A DNA stretch of 64,000 nucleotides from Chryseobacterium gleum (GCA_945897805.1 CAMDFX010000006.1:62001-126000), one strand, 5' to 3'. Shown: positions 46,637-55,423, counted from the stretch's first letter. The notes: a model not told the origin generated them from the letters alone. Program-made: numbers and translations.

Positions 46637-48641
46637 AATTCAAGGAAATTAATAAATTAGTGCCCGGCATCACATAATAGCGGACAAATGCATAGGTTTG
46701 ATTCAGTATATTTTTTACATTCAAACTCAATCTCAAACTTTGTGTATTTGGCAAGGTAAAAGTGTGATAAATCGAAGCATCGAAAACATAAAATCCATCT
46801 ATTCTATTGGCTTGGATATTTTCATTCAACGCATAACGATTAGAAGTTGCCAAGCCAGAAATTGTAATTCCACTTTTGGATTTATGAGTGACTGTGAAAT
46901 CAGCATTCAAAGTGTGTTGAGGTAAATAAGGCAACTGATTTTTATAGGTTGGCGAATTTTTATCTGATAAATCTTCCACCTTTTGGAACGAATAATTGAC
47001 ATTGGTTTCTAGTTTCAATTCTGAAAAATTTCGTGTATGATTGAACTGAAAATCAGCACCAAAAACCTGCGCTTTGCCAATATTTTGAATTGACCAAATG
47101 AATAAATTTTTGGTTGGAATGGCGACAATTTTATTTTCTACCAAGTTATAATAGGCATCTAATCTAAATTTGATCAGATTTCGGTGAATACTGTAATTAT
47201 GAAAATTGCCAATATTGAATTGATTTGCAATTTCTGGCTTCAGATTCAAATTCCCCAACGTATTATAATACAATTCATTGAACGTTGGAATTCGAAAAGA
47301 TCGCTTCGCCCAAAAATTCAATCCACCAATGAAATACCTCCATTTTTCAGTTTGAAATGAGGCAAAAGGCGTAAAAACCAATCGCTTGATATTATTTCCT
47401 GTAATTGACTGCTTGTCAACAAAAAACTGTTCTCCAACTTGAAGAACTAAATTAGATCTATTCCAATTTTTTTCGGTACCAAAAACTGCCTTTAATTGAT
47501 ATCTTTCAGGAGCTAAAATTGCAGGTAAATTGCTGTTTAGCAAACTATAGCTCTGTTCAACTCCTCCAAAATAAATCAATTTTAATTTCTTCGATGAAGT
47601 AATTTCTATTATTTGGTAGACAGAATCAAGTTCTCTTCTTTTTATGGACAATTTTCTGAATGAAAATCCATTTACAAAATGAGTATTGTAATATCTATTA
47701 TCCAAGTAACCTGCAGTATTTAAATAAGTTGAATCAATATAAATCAATTGTTCATTGCGCATTGAAGCATAAATTCTGAAAGGAAAAACTTGATCAAATC
47801 GGGTAAAATCTGCATTGAATTGATTTGTCACATTTTTTAATCGTTGATTTGCAATATCATTATACAAAATCACAGCACCAGGAAGTCCTTTGTCAGATTG
47901 ATTGAATTGATTGTTGATTCTAAAAACACTTTTACCCACTCTAAATCCTGATGAAAAACCGCCAAAACCTTCTTTAAAATCATTGTTGAGTCGCTTTCCT
48001 TGGTACAATTGATTCCCATTTTCAATTTCGAAGTCATATCTGCCCGCAGCTTCGCGGTATTTGCCCATTAAAGAGAAAAAACTGCGATTATTGTTTACTT
48101 TCATTGCTAAATATGAATCAATTTGACCGAAAGAACCAACTTTTAACGCTGATCTAACTTGGTATTTGGGCATCGCAAAACTACTTTCAAAAGTTTCAAT
48201 GCTAAGGCAACTTCCGCCGATTAATGCAGAGATAGGATTTAAAAATCCCTGTGTGCCACCAATTGAAAGTGTAATTTTTTCTATGCTTTCAGTTTGAATA
48301 TTACTCAAATCAAGTTGACCAGTTTGGGTATTTTGCAATGAAAAACCATCCACTACAATTCCTGTTTGATTTCCATTTATTCCTCTAACTGAGATGGTTT
48401 TCATTCCGCCCAAACCACCGTAACTTTTCAATGAAACACCAACAAAGCGCTGCAACAATTGGCCTACATCTTCTGGTTGCAACGCTCTAATTTGCGATTT
48501 ATTCAACTTTTGAACCTGAGAGTTTTCTATTTCAACGCGAAAATCAATCACCTCAATAGTGTCCAATTGATGACCCAATCTTTGGGCAAAAGTAGCCAAA
48601 GAAAAAAGTATCAAATAAATGAAAATGAGGAATTTGAACAT
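46623..48641 (-). CDS. TonB-dependent outer-membrane receptor, probably for cobalamin
   Basis: A 672-residue receptor with a signal peptide (MFKFLIFIYLILFSLATFAQ) and a TonB-box-like DTIEVIDFRVEIE, a plug domain (about 40-150, with ISVRGINGNQTGIVVDGF and GGTQGFLNPISALIGG) and a 22-strand barrel ending in aromatic FVRYYVMPGTNLLISLNYEIH-type strands. It lacks the carboxypeptidase-like N-terminal domain of SusC proteins, as expected for BtuB. The frame extends to a TTG at 48653; the ATG at 48641 is preferred. Substrate is inferred from the riboswitch and the BtuG-like neighbour. Confidence 0.88.
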   Translation of the reverse strand: MFKFLIFIYLILFSLATFAQRLGHQLDTIEVIDFRVEIENSQVQKLNKSQIRALQPEDVGQLLQRFVGVSLKSYGGLGGMKTISVRGINGNQTGIVVDGFSLQNTQTGQLDLSNIQTESIEKITLSIGGTQGFLNPISALIGGSCLSIETFESSFAMPKYQVRSALKVGSFGQIDSYLAMKVNNNRSFFSLMGKYREAAGRYDFEIENGNQLYQGKRLNNDFKEGFGGFSSGFRVGKSVFRINNQFNQSDKGLPGAVILYNDIANQRLKNVTNQFNADFTRFDQVFPFRIYASMRNEQLIYIDSTYLNTAGYLDNRYYNTHFVNGFSFRKLSIKRRELDSVYQIIEITSSKKLKLIYFGGVEQSYSLLNSNLPAILAPERYQLKAVFGTEKNWNRSNLVLQVGEQFFVDKQSITGNNIKRLVFTPFASFQTEKWRYFIGGLNFWAKRSFRIPTFNELYYNTLGNLNLKPEIANQFNIGNFHNYSIHRNLIKFRLDAYYNLVENKIVAIPTKNLFIWSIQNIGKAQVFGADFQFNHTRNFSELKLETNVNYSFQKVEDLSDKNSPTYKNQLPYLPQHTLNADFTVTHKSKSGITISGLATSNRYALNENIQANRIDGFYVFDASIYHTFTLPNTQSLRLSLNVKNILNQTYAFVRYYVMPGTNLLISLNYEIH

Positions 48642-48656
48642 GATTAAAACCAAATG

Positions 48657-49616
48657 TTATTTTATCAATTTCTGGCAAGAAATAATTCCCTCTTTAGTCA
48701 TCTGAACAAAATAGGTTCCTGATTCTAGATTGGAAACATCTATTTTAGAAAATTCTTGGTGTTCAAAAGATTGAAAAACTTTTCCTGTTAGGTCAACAAT
48801 TTGAACTTTTCCGTTTCCGCCTTGAATTGATAGCCAATCATTGATCGGACTTGGATAAATTTTGAATTCTTGTTTTGCATGCTCTGAAATATTTTCCAGT
48901 GGAATAAAATCCAAATCATCTAGCGCAAAATAAGCTGGAGTATTCATCCCAAAATCACCAACATCTGATGATTGCAATTCAAAACTCAAACCATAAACAT
49001 TCTCTAAAGATGTCAAATCAACAGATTTCCAAGTGTTTAAAATGAAATCTTGCGCATTGTCTGCAAATCGAAAATCAGCCAAATAAACATCAACAGAACC
49101 TGTAATTTCATCTACTGAATTCAAACCATTGATGGTCAATTTGAAAAAATCTTCGCCGTTAGTGCTATCAGCAATACCTTGCGCATTATTTAGAGATCCA
49201 AACTTTTTAGCATAAGCATCACCGTCTCGCATCGAAATTCCTGCAAAGGTTGTGTTGGTAATTTTTGCAGTTTGTGGCATTCCAAGCTGCGGAAATGTAA
49301 TTTTACCTGTGGGGTAGCAAATCGCATATTTTTCACTTGAATCAGCGCCTGAACCGGCAAAGGCACTGTATTGGTTTGAATAACCAGGAGTTGTTATGTC
49401 TGTCATATTGGAATAAACAAAGCCATTCCAATAGCCGCCAGCATCAGTATAATCGTTGGAAAAATAAATTCCCATGGCATTAAAACCGCCAGCGCCATCT
49501 GAACCGTTGTAATACGATTCTGCCTGTGGCAAAGTTAAACTCTCAAAATTAACGAATTGTGCGCTTGTGAACATCGCAATTGATGCGAAACAAGCAGTAA
49601 ATACAATCTTCTTCAT
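48657..49616 (-). CDS. DUF4465 surface protein with T9SS tail, first gene of B12 operon
   Basis: A 319-residue protein with a signal peptide (MKKIVFTACFASIAMFTSAQ), a DUF4465 domain (about 20-235, including FNAMGIYFSNDYTDAGGYWNGF-type strands split by Gly/Tyr turns, YAICYP and VYLADFRFAD) and a T9SS tail (FKIYPSPINDWLSIQG to SCQKLIK). DUF4465-like proteins are, as I recall, among the surface cobalamin binders (BtuH group) of gut Bacteroidetes; that link should be checked. It is the first gene after the cobalamin riboswitch. A T9SS tail in place of a lipobox would be a difference from the Bacteroides versions. Confidence 0.82.
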   Translation of the reverse strand: MKKIVFTACFASIAMFTSAQFVNFESLTLPQAESYYNGSDGAGGFNAMGIYFSNDYTDAGGYWNGFVYSNMTDITTPGYSNQYSAFAGSGADSSEKYAICYPTGKITFPQLGMPQTAKITNTTFAGISMRDGDAYAKKFGSLNNAQGIADSTNGEDFFKLTINGLNSVDEITGSVDVYLADFRFADNAQDFILNTWKSVDLTSLENVYGLSFELQSSDVGDFGMNTPAYFALDDLDFIPLENISEHAKQEFKIYPSPINDWLSIQGGNGKVQIVDLTGKVFQSFEHQEFSKIDVSNLESGTYFVQMTKEGIISCQKLIK

Positions 49617-49734
49617 ACATTATTTATTAAATAAAAAATAATACTAAGAAGAAATCAGGGACAGAAAATGCCCTTAAAAACAGATGAACCGTAAAGTAAA
49701 TCCGACTTTATTCTGAAGTCTTCATTCAAAGATT

Positions 49735-49890
49735 ATTGGCAGATATTCTGACTTGCTCCAACTCTATTTCGCCTTCCCATCCTTGGCCTTCGGACAGTGA
49801 CATATTGAAATAGATTTTACAGAACTTACAGCTGCAGATACAGTTCTCGATTTACACGAGATTCCCTTTTAATCCAAAAAGATGGTACCA
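49735..49890 (-). ncRNA. Cobalamin (B12) riboswitch
   Basis: On the minus strand the order of conserved blocks is GGTACC, AAAGGGAATC, GTGTAAATC, CTGCAGCTGTAA, TCACTGTCCGAAGGCCAAGG, ATGGGAAGGCG, GAGCAAGTCAG and the B12 box AGTCAGAATATCTGCC (49738-49753). This is the standard cobalamin riboswitch layout. The remaining 120 bases to the DUF4465 start form the expression platform and hold a small hairpin (AGGGCA/TGTCCCT, about 49654-49672). High adenosylcobalamin should switch the operon off. Confidence 0.93.
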
Positions 49891-49901
49891 AAAATCTGAA
49901 A

Positions 49902-49909
49902 CAAAGGTA
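49902..49909 (-). promoter_or_regulatory. -7 promoter element of the B12 riboswitch transcript
   Basis: Minus-strand TACCTTTG matches TAnnTTTG and lies about 12 bases upstream of the first riboswitch block. Confidence 0.6.
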
Positions 49910-49937
49910 TAGAATAAAATATAATAAAATAGATTTA

Positions 49938-49967
49938 TTGCTATTTTTAGGAAAATACTTATATTTG
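49938..49967 (+). promoter_or_regulatory. Promoter of the small lipoprotein gene
   Basis: TTG (49938-49940), a 19-base spacer and TATATTTG (49960-49967). It is divergent from the riboswitch promoter, about 30-50 bases away. Confidence 0.65.
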
Positions 49968-49988
49968 TGCACACTAAAAAATTAAAAG

Positions 49989-50360
49989 ATGAAAAAAAGT
50001 TTATTTATTTTGTTAGCAGTTGTTGCTACATTTATTGCTTCTTGTTCTAAGGACGCAAAGATTAACCGTAGAATTGACGGAGAATGGAAAGTTGTATCTA
50101 TCGGTGGTGCTTCGATTCCAGCAGATGAAAGTTACACTTGGAAGTTCAGTAAAGATGAAAAATTGACAGGAGATGGGACATATACTGAAGTTGATTCTTT
50201 TGGAACTTATTCTACTCCATTTACTTATTCTGTTGGAAGCGAAAAAATTACACTAGTAATTGATGGTTTTTCTACCGTTCTTTCGGTTAATAAGTACGAA
50301 AAGAAGAAAGTTGAATTAATTGACTCTGATGGAGATGTTTGGGTATTAGATCCTAAATAA
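49989..50360 (+). CDS. Small lipoprotein, lipocalin-like
   Basis: A 123-residue lipoprotein (MKKSLFILLAVVATFIASC, lipobox IASC followed by SKDAK). The mature part is a short beta-barrel-like chain beginning RRIDGEWKVVSIGG and ending VELIDSDGDVWVLDP, similar to the lipocalin-like families of Bacteroidota. No ligand is known. It is monocistronic, with a strong promoter and a perfect terminator. It is divergent from the B12 operon; no functional link is implied. Confidence 0.8.
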   Translation: MKKSLFILLAVVATFIASCSKDAKINRRIDGEWKVVSIGGASIPADESYTWKFSKDEKLTGDGTYTEVDSFGTYSTPFTYSVGSEKITLVIDGFSTVLSVNKYEKKKVELIDSDGDVWVLDPK

Positions 50361-50380
50361 TATTTAATTTATAATAATTA

Positions 50381-50413
50381 AAAAAAGCCCAATTAACATT
50401 GGGCTTTTTTTTT
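50381..50413 (+). terminator. Intrinsic terminator of the lipoprotein gene
   Basis: AAAAAAGCCCAAT (50381-50393) pairs perfectly with ATTGGGCTTTTTT (50398-50410) around a TAAC loop; more T residues follow. The symmetry means it may also stop leftward transcripts. Confidence 0.85.
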
Positions 50414-50489
50414 GTAAAAATGCTTATATTTATTAATAGAATCCAGCAAATCGTTCTTAGAATGAAGATTCTCTCGAGTCTTTTTTAAT

Positions 50490-51686
50490 TTAAACTCTTC
50501 CTGGATATACTTTCAACGCCTCTTCCAAACATTTCACCGCCTTGTGCAACGAATCTTGATTCAAAACATACGCAATTCTTGCTTCCTGAAGTCCAGCACC
50601 TTCTGTGGCATAAAAACCATTTGCAGGCGCCATCATTACCGTTTGTCCTTCATATTCAAAATCTTCTAGTAACCATTGGCAAAATTTTTCGGCATTGTCC
50701 ACTGGAAATTTAGCGACACAATAAAAAGCGCCACTTGGCTTTGGACAAAAAACACCCGGAATTGCATTCAATCCGTCAACCATGATATTTCTTCTTGTTA
50801 CATATTCTGAAACAACATCATCGAAATATTTCTGTGGCGTTTGCAAAGCAGCTTCTGAGGCGATTTGATCAATTGTTGGGGGCGAAAGTCGCGCTTGACC
50901 GAATTTCAAAGCCGCTGACATGACTTCTTTATTCTTAGAAATCAATGCACCAATTCTTGCACCGCACATGGAATAACGTTTAGAAACAGAATCAATCATG
51001 ATTACATTTTCTTCAATTCCTTTCAAATTCATGACAGAGAAAGGAACCGCTCCATCGTAACAAAATTCTCTGTAAACTTCATCTGCAAACAAGAACAAAT
51101 CGTGTTTTTTAACGATTTCACTCAATTGCTCTAATTCCTCTTTGGTATATAAATATCCTGTTGGATTCCCAGGATTACAAATGACTATTGCGCGGGTTTT
51201 AGAAGTTATCTTTTTCTCAAAATCTTCTACCGGAGGAAGTGCAAATCCACTTTCAATGCTAGAACCAACGGGCACAACTTTCAAACCTGCAGTAGTTGCA
51301 AATCCGTTGTAATTGGCATAAAATGGTTCAGGAATAATTACTTCATCTCCTGGATCACAAGTAGTCATAAAACCAAAAATCAGTGCTTCAGAACCACCAG
51401 TTGTGATAATAATATCTTCAGCATTTACAGGGATTCCAGTTTTCTGATAATACAAAGCCAAATTATTTCTGTAAGACTCAAATCCTGCAGAATGGCTGTA
51501 TTCAATCACTTTTTGATCAAAATTTCTAATCGCACTCAATGCAACCTCAGGAGTTTCAATATCTGGCTGACCAATATTTAAATGGTAAACGATTTTCCCT
51601 TGCTTTTTTGCTTTATCAGCATAAGGTACCAATTTTCTGATTGGAGAAGCTGGCATTTCAAGCGCCTTTTGAGATATTTTTGGCAT
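50490..51686 (-). CDS. Class I/II pyridoxal-phosphate aminotransferase
   Basis: A 398-residue aspartate-aminotransferase-like enzyme. It starts MPKISQKALEMPASPIRKLVP, the usual beginning in Bacteroidota, and contains YHLNIGQPDI, GGSEALIFGFM, VICNPGNPTGYLY, DEVYREFCYDG and the PLP lysine in DSVSKRYSMCGARIG. It should transfer amino groups between aspartate or aromatic amino acids and 2-oxoglutarate. The frame is open to 51740, but a -7 element at 51719-51726 lies inside that extension, so the ATG at 51686 is chosen. Confidence 0.88.
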   Translation of the reverse strand: MPKISQKALEMPASPIRKLVPYADKAKKQGKIVYHLNIGQPDIETPEVALSAIRNFDQKVIEYSHSAGFESYRNNLALYYQKTGIPVNAEDIIITTGGSEALIFGFMTTCDPGDEVIIPEPFYANYNGFATTAGLKVVPVGSSIESGFALPPVEDFEKKITSKTRAIVICNPGNPTGYLYTKEELEQLSEIVKKHDLFLFADEVYREFCYDGAVPFSVMNLKGIEENVIMIDSVSKRYSMCGARIGALISKNKEVMSAALKFGQARLSPPTIDQIASEAALQTPQKYFDDVVSEYVTRRNIMVDGLNAIPGVFCPKPSGAFYCVAKFPVDNAEKFCQWLLEDFEYEGQTVMMAPANGFYATEGAGLQEARIAYVLNQDSLHKAVKCLEEALKVYPGRV

Positions 51687-51718
51687 AATTACTTTTTTTG
51701 ATTCGCGAATATTAGGCT

Positions 51719-51726
51719 CAAAGCTA
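51719..51726 (-). promoter_or_regulatory. -7 promoter element of the aminotransferase gene
   Basis: Minus-strand TAGCTTTG matches TAnnTTTG, 32 bases before the ATG at 51686. It decides the start codon, since the upstream ATG at 51740 would not be transcribed. Confidence 0.55.
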
Positions 51727-51769
51727 CTAATTTTATTCATTTGATTTAATCGTAAACGGTCGAAATTCT

Positions 51770-51777
51770 TAAATTTG
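51770..51777 (+). promoter_or_regulatory. -7 promoter element of the dipeptidase gene, 4 bases from the ATG
   Basis: TAAATTTG matches TAnnTTTG and is followed by aagc and the ATG at 51782, predicting an almost leaderless mRNA. Confidence 0.55.
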
Positions 51778-51781
51778 AAGC

Positions 51782-52540
51782 ATGAATTGTAAGCTAAAAA
51801 AATCCTTCTTCTTTTTTATGATTCTTTTTTTGGTTTCTTGCGGCAATGGAGAAACAAAATTAGATAACGTTTCATCCAAAAGTACAAGTGAGACAAAAAT
51901 TAAAATTGATACATTACAAAAAATAACCAACCAAATAAAACCTAGAATTGGTCTTGAACAAATGACAGATATTCAAACAATTAATCCATCGATTCATGTA
52001 GATTTAAAGTATGCAACGACCGACAATTTTATGCACCAAATTTTATACAAAGACATTCCACATTTATATCTACAAAATGACGTTGCTGAAAGACTTTCAA
52101 AATGTCAAAAATTCTTAAAAAAAATAAATCCTTCACTGAGTCTTTTAATTTATGATGGCGTAAGACCTTTGACTGTGCAAAAAAACATGTGGAAAGCTTT
52201 AGATACAATTCCTGTCAAAGAAAGAACAAAATTTGTATCCAATCCCGCAAATGGAAGTTTGCATAATTACGGCGCTGCGGTTGATTTGACTATTTGTAAT
52301 GAAAAAGGAATTGCTTTGGATATGGGCGCTGGATTTGATGACATCAGAGAAATTGCTTATCCAAAATTTGAAGCTAAATTTTTAGCCAGTGGAGAACTAA
52401 CAACCGAACAAATTGACAATCGAAAATTACTGCGAAAAGTAATGTCGAGCGAAGGATTTACAAATATTCAAACAGAATGGTGGCATTTCAATGCCTGTTC
52501 AAGGAGATTTGCTAAGATCAAATACACCCTTTTGAAATGA
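51782..52540 (+). CDS. D-alanyl-D-alanine dipeptidase (M15D, VanX/DdpX-like) lipoprotein
   Basis: A 252-residue zinc peptidase with a lipoprotein signal (FFFFMILFLVSC). The M15D motifs are present: IYDGVRPLTVQKNMW (substrate Arg), SLHNYGAAVDLTIC with the zinc His and Asp, and the late TEWWHFNACS with the catalytic Glu and third zinc His. Such enzymes split D-Ala-D-Ala. Its anchoring in the envelope suggests scavenging of peptidoglycan fragments, not glycopeptide resistance; no VanH/VanA genes are near. It ends at a strong hairpin. Confidence 0.87.
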   Translation: MNCKLKKSFFFFMILFLVSCGNGETKLDNVSSKSTSETKIKIDTLQKITNQIKPRIGLEQMTDIQTINPSIHVDLKYATTDNFMHQILYKDIPHLYLQNDVAERLSKCQKFLKKINPSLSLLIYDGVRPLTVQKNMWKALDTIPVKERTKFVSNPANGSLHNYGAAVDLTICNEKGIALDMGAGFDDIREIAYPKFEAKFLASGELTTEQIDNRKLLRKVMSSEGFTNIQTEWWHFNACSRRFAKIKYTLLK

Positions 52541-52550
52541 CTAAAAATCA

Positions 52551-52576
52551 AAAACCCGGGTGGCCCCGGGTTTTTC
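52551..52576. terminator. Bidirectional GC-rich terminator
   Basis: AAAACCCGGG (52551-52560) pairs perfectly with CCCGGGTTTT (52565-52574) around TGGC. T runs occur on both strands, so it can end the rightward dipeptidase transcript and any leftward transcript. Confidence 0.85.
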
Positions 52577-52962
52577 TTACCTAACAATTCATACTACTAC
52601 TGATGATGAACTTCTTATATAATTTTCTTTTTAGTTATCTTTCTTCTACGATGCAATTTTAATATATTTTTTTAAAACTTCCAAATTTTTAACAACTAAA
52701 AATTTAATTTATTTTAAACATTACACAAACAGTGAATTACATCAACTAAAATTTTAATCTAAAATTCATTAAAAGTATGAATATTAACTGGTTTCCAAAA
52801 CAATTACACTATTGAACATTAAATTGAATTGCAATTTAAACTTTTAGAAATTGAATATGTTTGTTAAAATTGACAAGTTATTTACATTAATTTCAATGCT
52901 TGAAAATAAAATTTAACATTGCTTTAATCCATTTTTTTACACAAAAATATCAGAGAAAAACT
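52577..52962. other. Long AT-rich intergenic region upstream of speD-speE
   Basis: About 390 bases without a clear gene. The segment 52583-52662 is less AT-biased and holds triplet-like repeats (ACTACTACT and GATGATGA at 52593-52609) and a 19-codon plus-strand frame (52603-52662, starting MMNFLYNFLF). Read leftward it runs into the strong terminator, so a leftward small RNA is possible. A 12-codon frame starts at 52777. None of these is convincing as a gene. The rest is featureless. Confidence 0.4.
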
Positions 52963-52970
52963 TATTTTTG
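52963..52970 (+). promoter_or_regulatory. -7 promoter element of the speD-speE gene
   Basis: TATTTTTG matches TAnnTTTG, 29 bases before the ATG at 53000. Confidence 0.5.
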
Positions 52971-52999
52971 TATCTTCAATTTTAAAATAAAATATAGAA

Positions 53000-54280
53000 A
53001 TGAGTAATGCTTTAGGAAATCATATTCTCGTTGAGTTTATGGGTTGCGATCCACACATCATGAATGATGTTTCTTCAATTGAACGCGACATGGTTGGCGC
53101 TGCGCAAAAAGCGGGTGCAACAGTTATAAATTCTACGTTTCACCATTTTTCTCCCTATGGCGTTTCTGGCGTTGTGGTTATCCAAGAAAGCCATTTAGCA
53201 ATTCATACGTGGCCAGAATATGGTTACGCTGCAGTAGATTTGTTCACTTGTGGCGAAATGGATGCTTGGATTTCTTTTGATTATTTAAAAGAATGTTTCG
53301 GTGCTAAACAATATTCTGCTATAGAAATGAAACGTGGCGCAATCCAATTATTGACACGCACAGATTTCGATTTGTCATCTATGCGCGAAAAAGCTACAGA
53401 ATGGAGAAATCCTGAAATGTACACAAGAAATGTTTGGTTCACCGATAAAGATGAAGATCAAGCGCTTTCTTTGCGTTTTACTGGAGAAGTTTTTTACGAC
53501 GTTCAATCTCCTTTTCAACGCGTTCGCATCATGGAATCGTACAAATATGGTAAAATGTTGGCGTTGGACGATATGGTTATGACGACAGAAAAAGATGAAT
53601 TCCATTACCACGAAATGATTTCTCATCCTGCCATGTTTACACACGGAAATGCAAAAAACATTTTGGTCATAGGCGGCGGAGATGGCGGTACAGTGCGCGA
53701 AGTTTTGCGCCATGAAGTGGTTCAAAAAGTAACCATGGTCGAAATTGACGAAGAGGTAATCAAATCTTGTAAAGAATTTTTACCAACAATCGCAGCAGCT
53801 TTCGACAATCCAAAATTGGAATTATTGGTCGATGATGGAATTGCTTTCGCAAAAAATGCTGCACCAGAATCTTATGATATTATCATTATTGATGGCTCAG
53901 ATCCTGTGGGTCCTGCAGAAGGATTGTTTTCTGTTTCATTCTACCAAAACTGCTACAATGCATTGAAACCAGGTGGAATCTTAATTGCACAAGGTGAATC
54001 TCCAAAATTCAACGAAAAAGCTTTCTCTGAATTAAATTTCACTTTAAGAGGAATTTTTGGTCAAGAAAATGCCCCTGTAAGTTTATTTTTCGTTCCTACA
54101 TATCCAACAGGAATGTGGAGTTTTCAATATGGTTTGAAAGATTCAGAACATCCTAAGAAAATCAAAAACGTTGAAGAAATTGATGCTTTTGTTGAAGCTA
54201 AAGGTTTGCGCTATTATAATTCTGATGTTCACACAGGAAGTTTCGCGACACCAAATTTTGTAAAATCACTTTTAAAATAA
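53000..54280 (+). CDS. Fused S-adenosylmethionine decarboxylase - spermidine synthase
   Basis: The 426-residue protein joins two consecutive polyamine enzymes. Residues 1-120 are a class 1b AdoMet decarboxylase: the self-cleaving Glu-Ser pair is in [20 protein letters not shown] (about 55-74), with the processing His and FTCG Cys. Residues about 135-426 are a SpeE aminopropyltransferase with [45 protein letters not shown] and GESPKF. The fusion would pass decarboxylated AdoMet to the second site. SpeB-like ureohydrolase follows after 84 bases. Both active sites look intact. Processing would leave the pyruvoyl chain attached to SpeE. Confidence 0.9.
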   Translation: MSNALGNHILVEFMGCDPHIMNDVSSIERDMVGAAQKAGATVINSTFHHFSPYGVSGVVVIQESHLAIHTWPEYGYAAVDLFTCGEMDAWISFDYLKECFGAKQYSAIEMKRGAIQLLTRTDFDLSSMREKATEWRNPEMYTRNVWFTDKDEDQALSLRFTGEVFYDVQSPFQRVRIMESYKYGKMLALDDMVMTTEKDEFHYHEMISHPAMFTHGNAKNILVIGGGDGGTVREVLRHEVVQKVTMVEIDEEVIKSCKEFLPTIAAAFDNPKLELLVDDGIAFAKNAAPESYDIIIIDGSDPVGPAEGLFSVSFYQNCYNALKPGGILIAQGESPKFNEKAFSELNFTLRGIFGQENAPVSLFFVPTYPTGMWSFQYGLKDSEHPKKIKNVEEIDAFVEAKGLRYYNSDVHTGSFATPNFVKSLLK

Positions 54281-54282
54281 AT

Positions 54283-54353
54283 TTCAAATTGACAAATTGC
54301 AAATTGTAAATTAAGTCCAACTAATTTGCAATTTGCCATTCTGCCAATTTGCC
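54283..54353. repeat. Imperfect palindrome between speD-speE and the ureohydrolase gene
   Basis: A left arm ending CAAATTGTAAATTA (54300-54313) and a right arm starting TAATTTGCAATTTGCC (54322-54337) form a long imperfect hairpin around an 8-base loop, built from repeats of the unit CAAATTG/CAATTTG. It fills nearly the whole gap. It could be a dispersed palindromic repeat, an mRNA-stability element or a weak attenuator. Confidence 0.55.
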
Positions 54354-54364
54354 AAACAAAAAAT

Positions 54365-55423
54365 ATGACATTCGATCCAAACGGCGTAGGAATCGCCAAC
54401 GGCAATATTTTTGGCTTTCCTGTTTCTGCTGACGAAGCACAAATTATCATCACTCCGATTCCATGGGACGCGACAGCTTCCTACGGAAAAGGAACGAGCG
54501 ATGGACCAAAAGCAATTTTGGAAGCTTCAACGCAATTGGATTTTTACCACCCAAAATTAGACAACGCCTGGAAAACTAAGATTTTTATGTCGCCGATTTC
54601 CGAAGAATGGAAAAAAATCAATGCCGATCTTTGTCTCAGAACAATCGAATACATTGCTTTTTTGGAAGATGGAGGAAAGATTGAGGATGCTCTGGAATAT
54701 CAAATTCTTCTTGCTGAAGTTGCAGAAGCACAAAATGCATTGAAAGAAAATTTGAAAGAAAAATCGCTCAAAATCATGAGTGAAGGAAAAATTCCAGCGG
54801 TATTGGGTGGTGAACACAGTACGCCACTTGGCTTGATTGAAGCAATTGATGCACAAGGCTTTCCGTTTGGTATTTTACAAATTGATGCACACGCAGATTT
54901 ACGTGACGCCTACGAAGGCTTTGACCAATCTCACGCAAGTATCATGTTCAATGTGGTCAAAAATAGTAAAAATTTAGACAAATTAGTGCAAGTTGGAATT
55001 CGCGATATTGCGCAAAGTGAAGTAGATTTAATTGATAAAAACAATTTAAAAATCAAAACTTTCTTTGATTGGGAATTGAAAGAAGCGCAATTTAATGGCA
55101 CAACATGGAAGCAACAAGTAGATCAAATTATTGAACAACTTCCTGAAAATGTTTATATTTCTTTTGATATTGACGGATTAAAACCTTTTCTTTGTCCTAA
55201 CACAGGCACACCGGTTGTTGGCGGATTTGAATTAGATGAAATCAATTATCTGTTTTTTGAACTTGTAAATGCAGGACGAAAAATCGTTGGTTTTGACCTC
55301 AATGAAGTTGCACCAGGAAATGCCGATGATTGGGACGCCAATGTTGGAGCCCGTGCACTGTGGAATTTAGTTTGTGTAACTGAAAAAAGCAGAAGAATTC
55401 ATGCAAAATCTAACAATCAGTGA
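54365..55423 (+). CDS. speB: Agmatinase/arginase family ureohydrolase
   Basis: A 352-residue manganese ureohydrolase. Metal-binding blocks are VLGGEHSTPLGL, LQIDAHADLRDAYEG (about 180) and ISFDIDGLKP (about 270), followed by the GGFELDEINYLFFELV and DLNEVAPG region. The frame is open 13 codons further upstream but that lies in the palindrome, so the ATG at 54365 is chosen. Adjacency to AdoMetDC-spermidine synthase indicates agmatinase (agmatine to putrescine) over arginase. Arginine decarboxylase is not in the window. Confidence 0.85.
   Translation: MTFDPNGVGIANGNIFGFPVSADEAQIIITPIPWDATASYGKGTSDGPKAILEASTQLDFYHPKLDNAWKTKIFMSPISEEWKKINADLCLRTIEYIAFLEDGGKIEDALEYQILLAEVAEAQNALKENLKEKSLKIMSEGKIPAVLGGEHSTPLGLIEAIDAQGFPFGILQIDAHADLRDAYEGFDQSHASIMFNVVKNSKNLDKLVQVGIRDIAQSEVDLIDKNNLKIKTFFDWELKEAQFNGTTWKQQVDQIIEQLPENVYISFDIDGLKPFLCPNTGTPVVGGFELDEINYLFFELVNAGRKIVGFDLNEVAPGNADDWDANVGARALWNLVCVTEKSRRIHAKSNNQ

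Noticed and set aside
51782..52540. Glycopeptide-resistance (vanX) interpretation of the dipeptidase
   Set aside because: No vanH, vanA or vanRS genes are nearby, and the protein is a predicted lipoprotein, which fits peptidoglycan scavenging better.
52777..52815. A 12-codon frame upstream of speD-speE, considered as a leader peptide
   Set aside because: It has no run of regulatory codons and no adjacent terminator/antiterminator pair.
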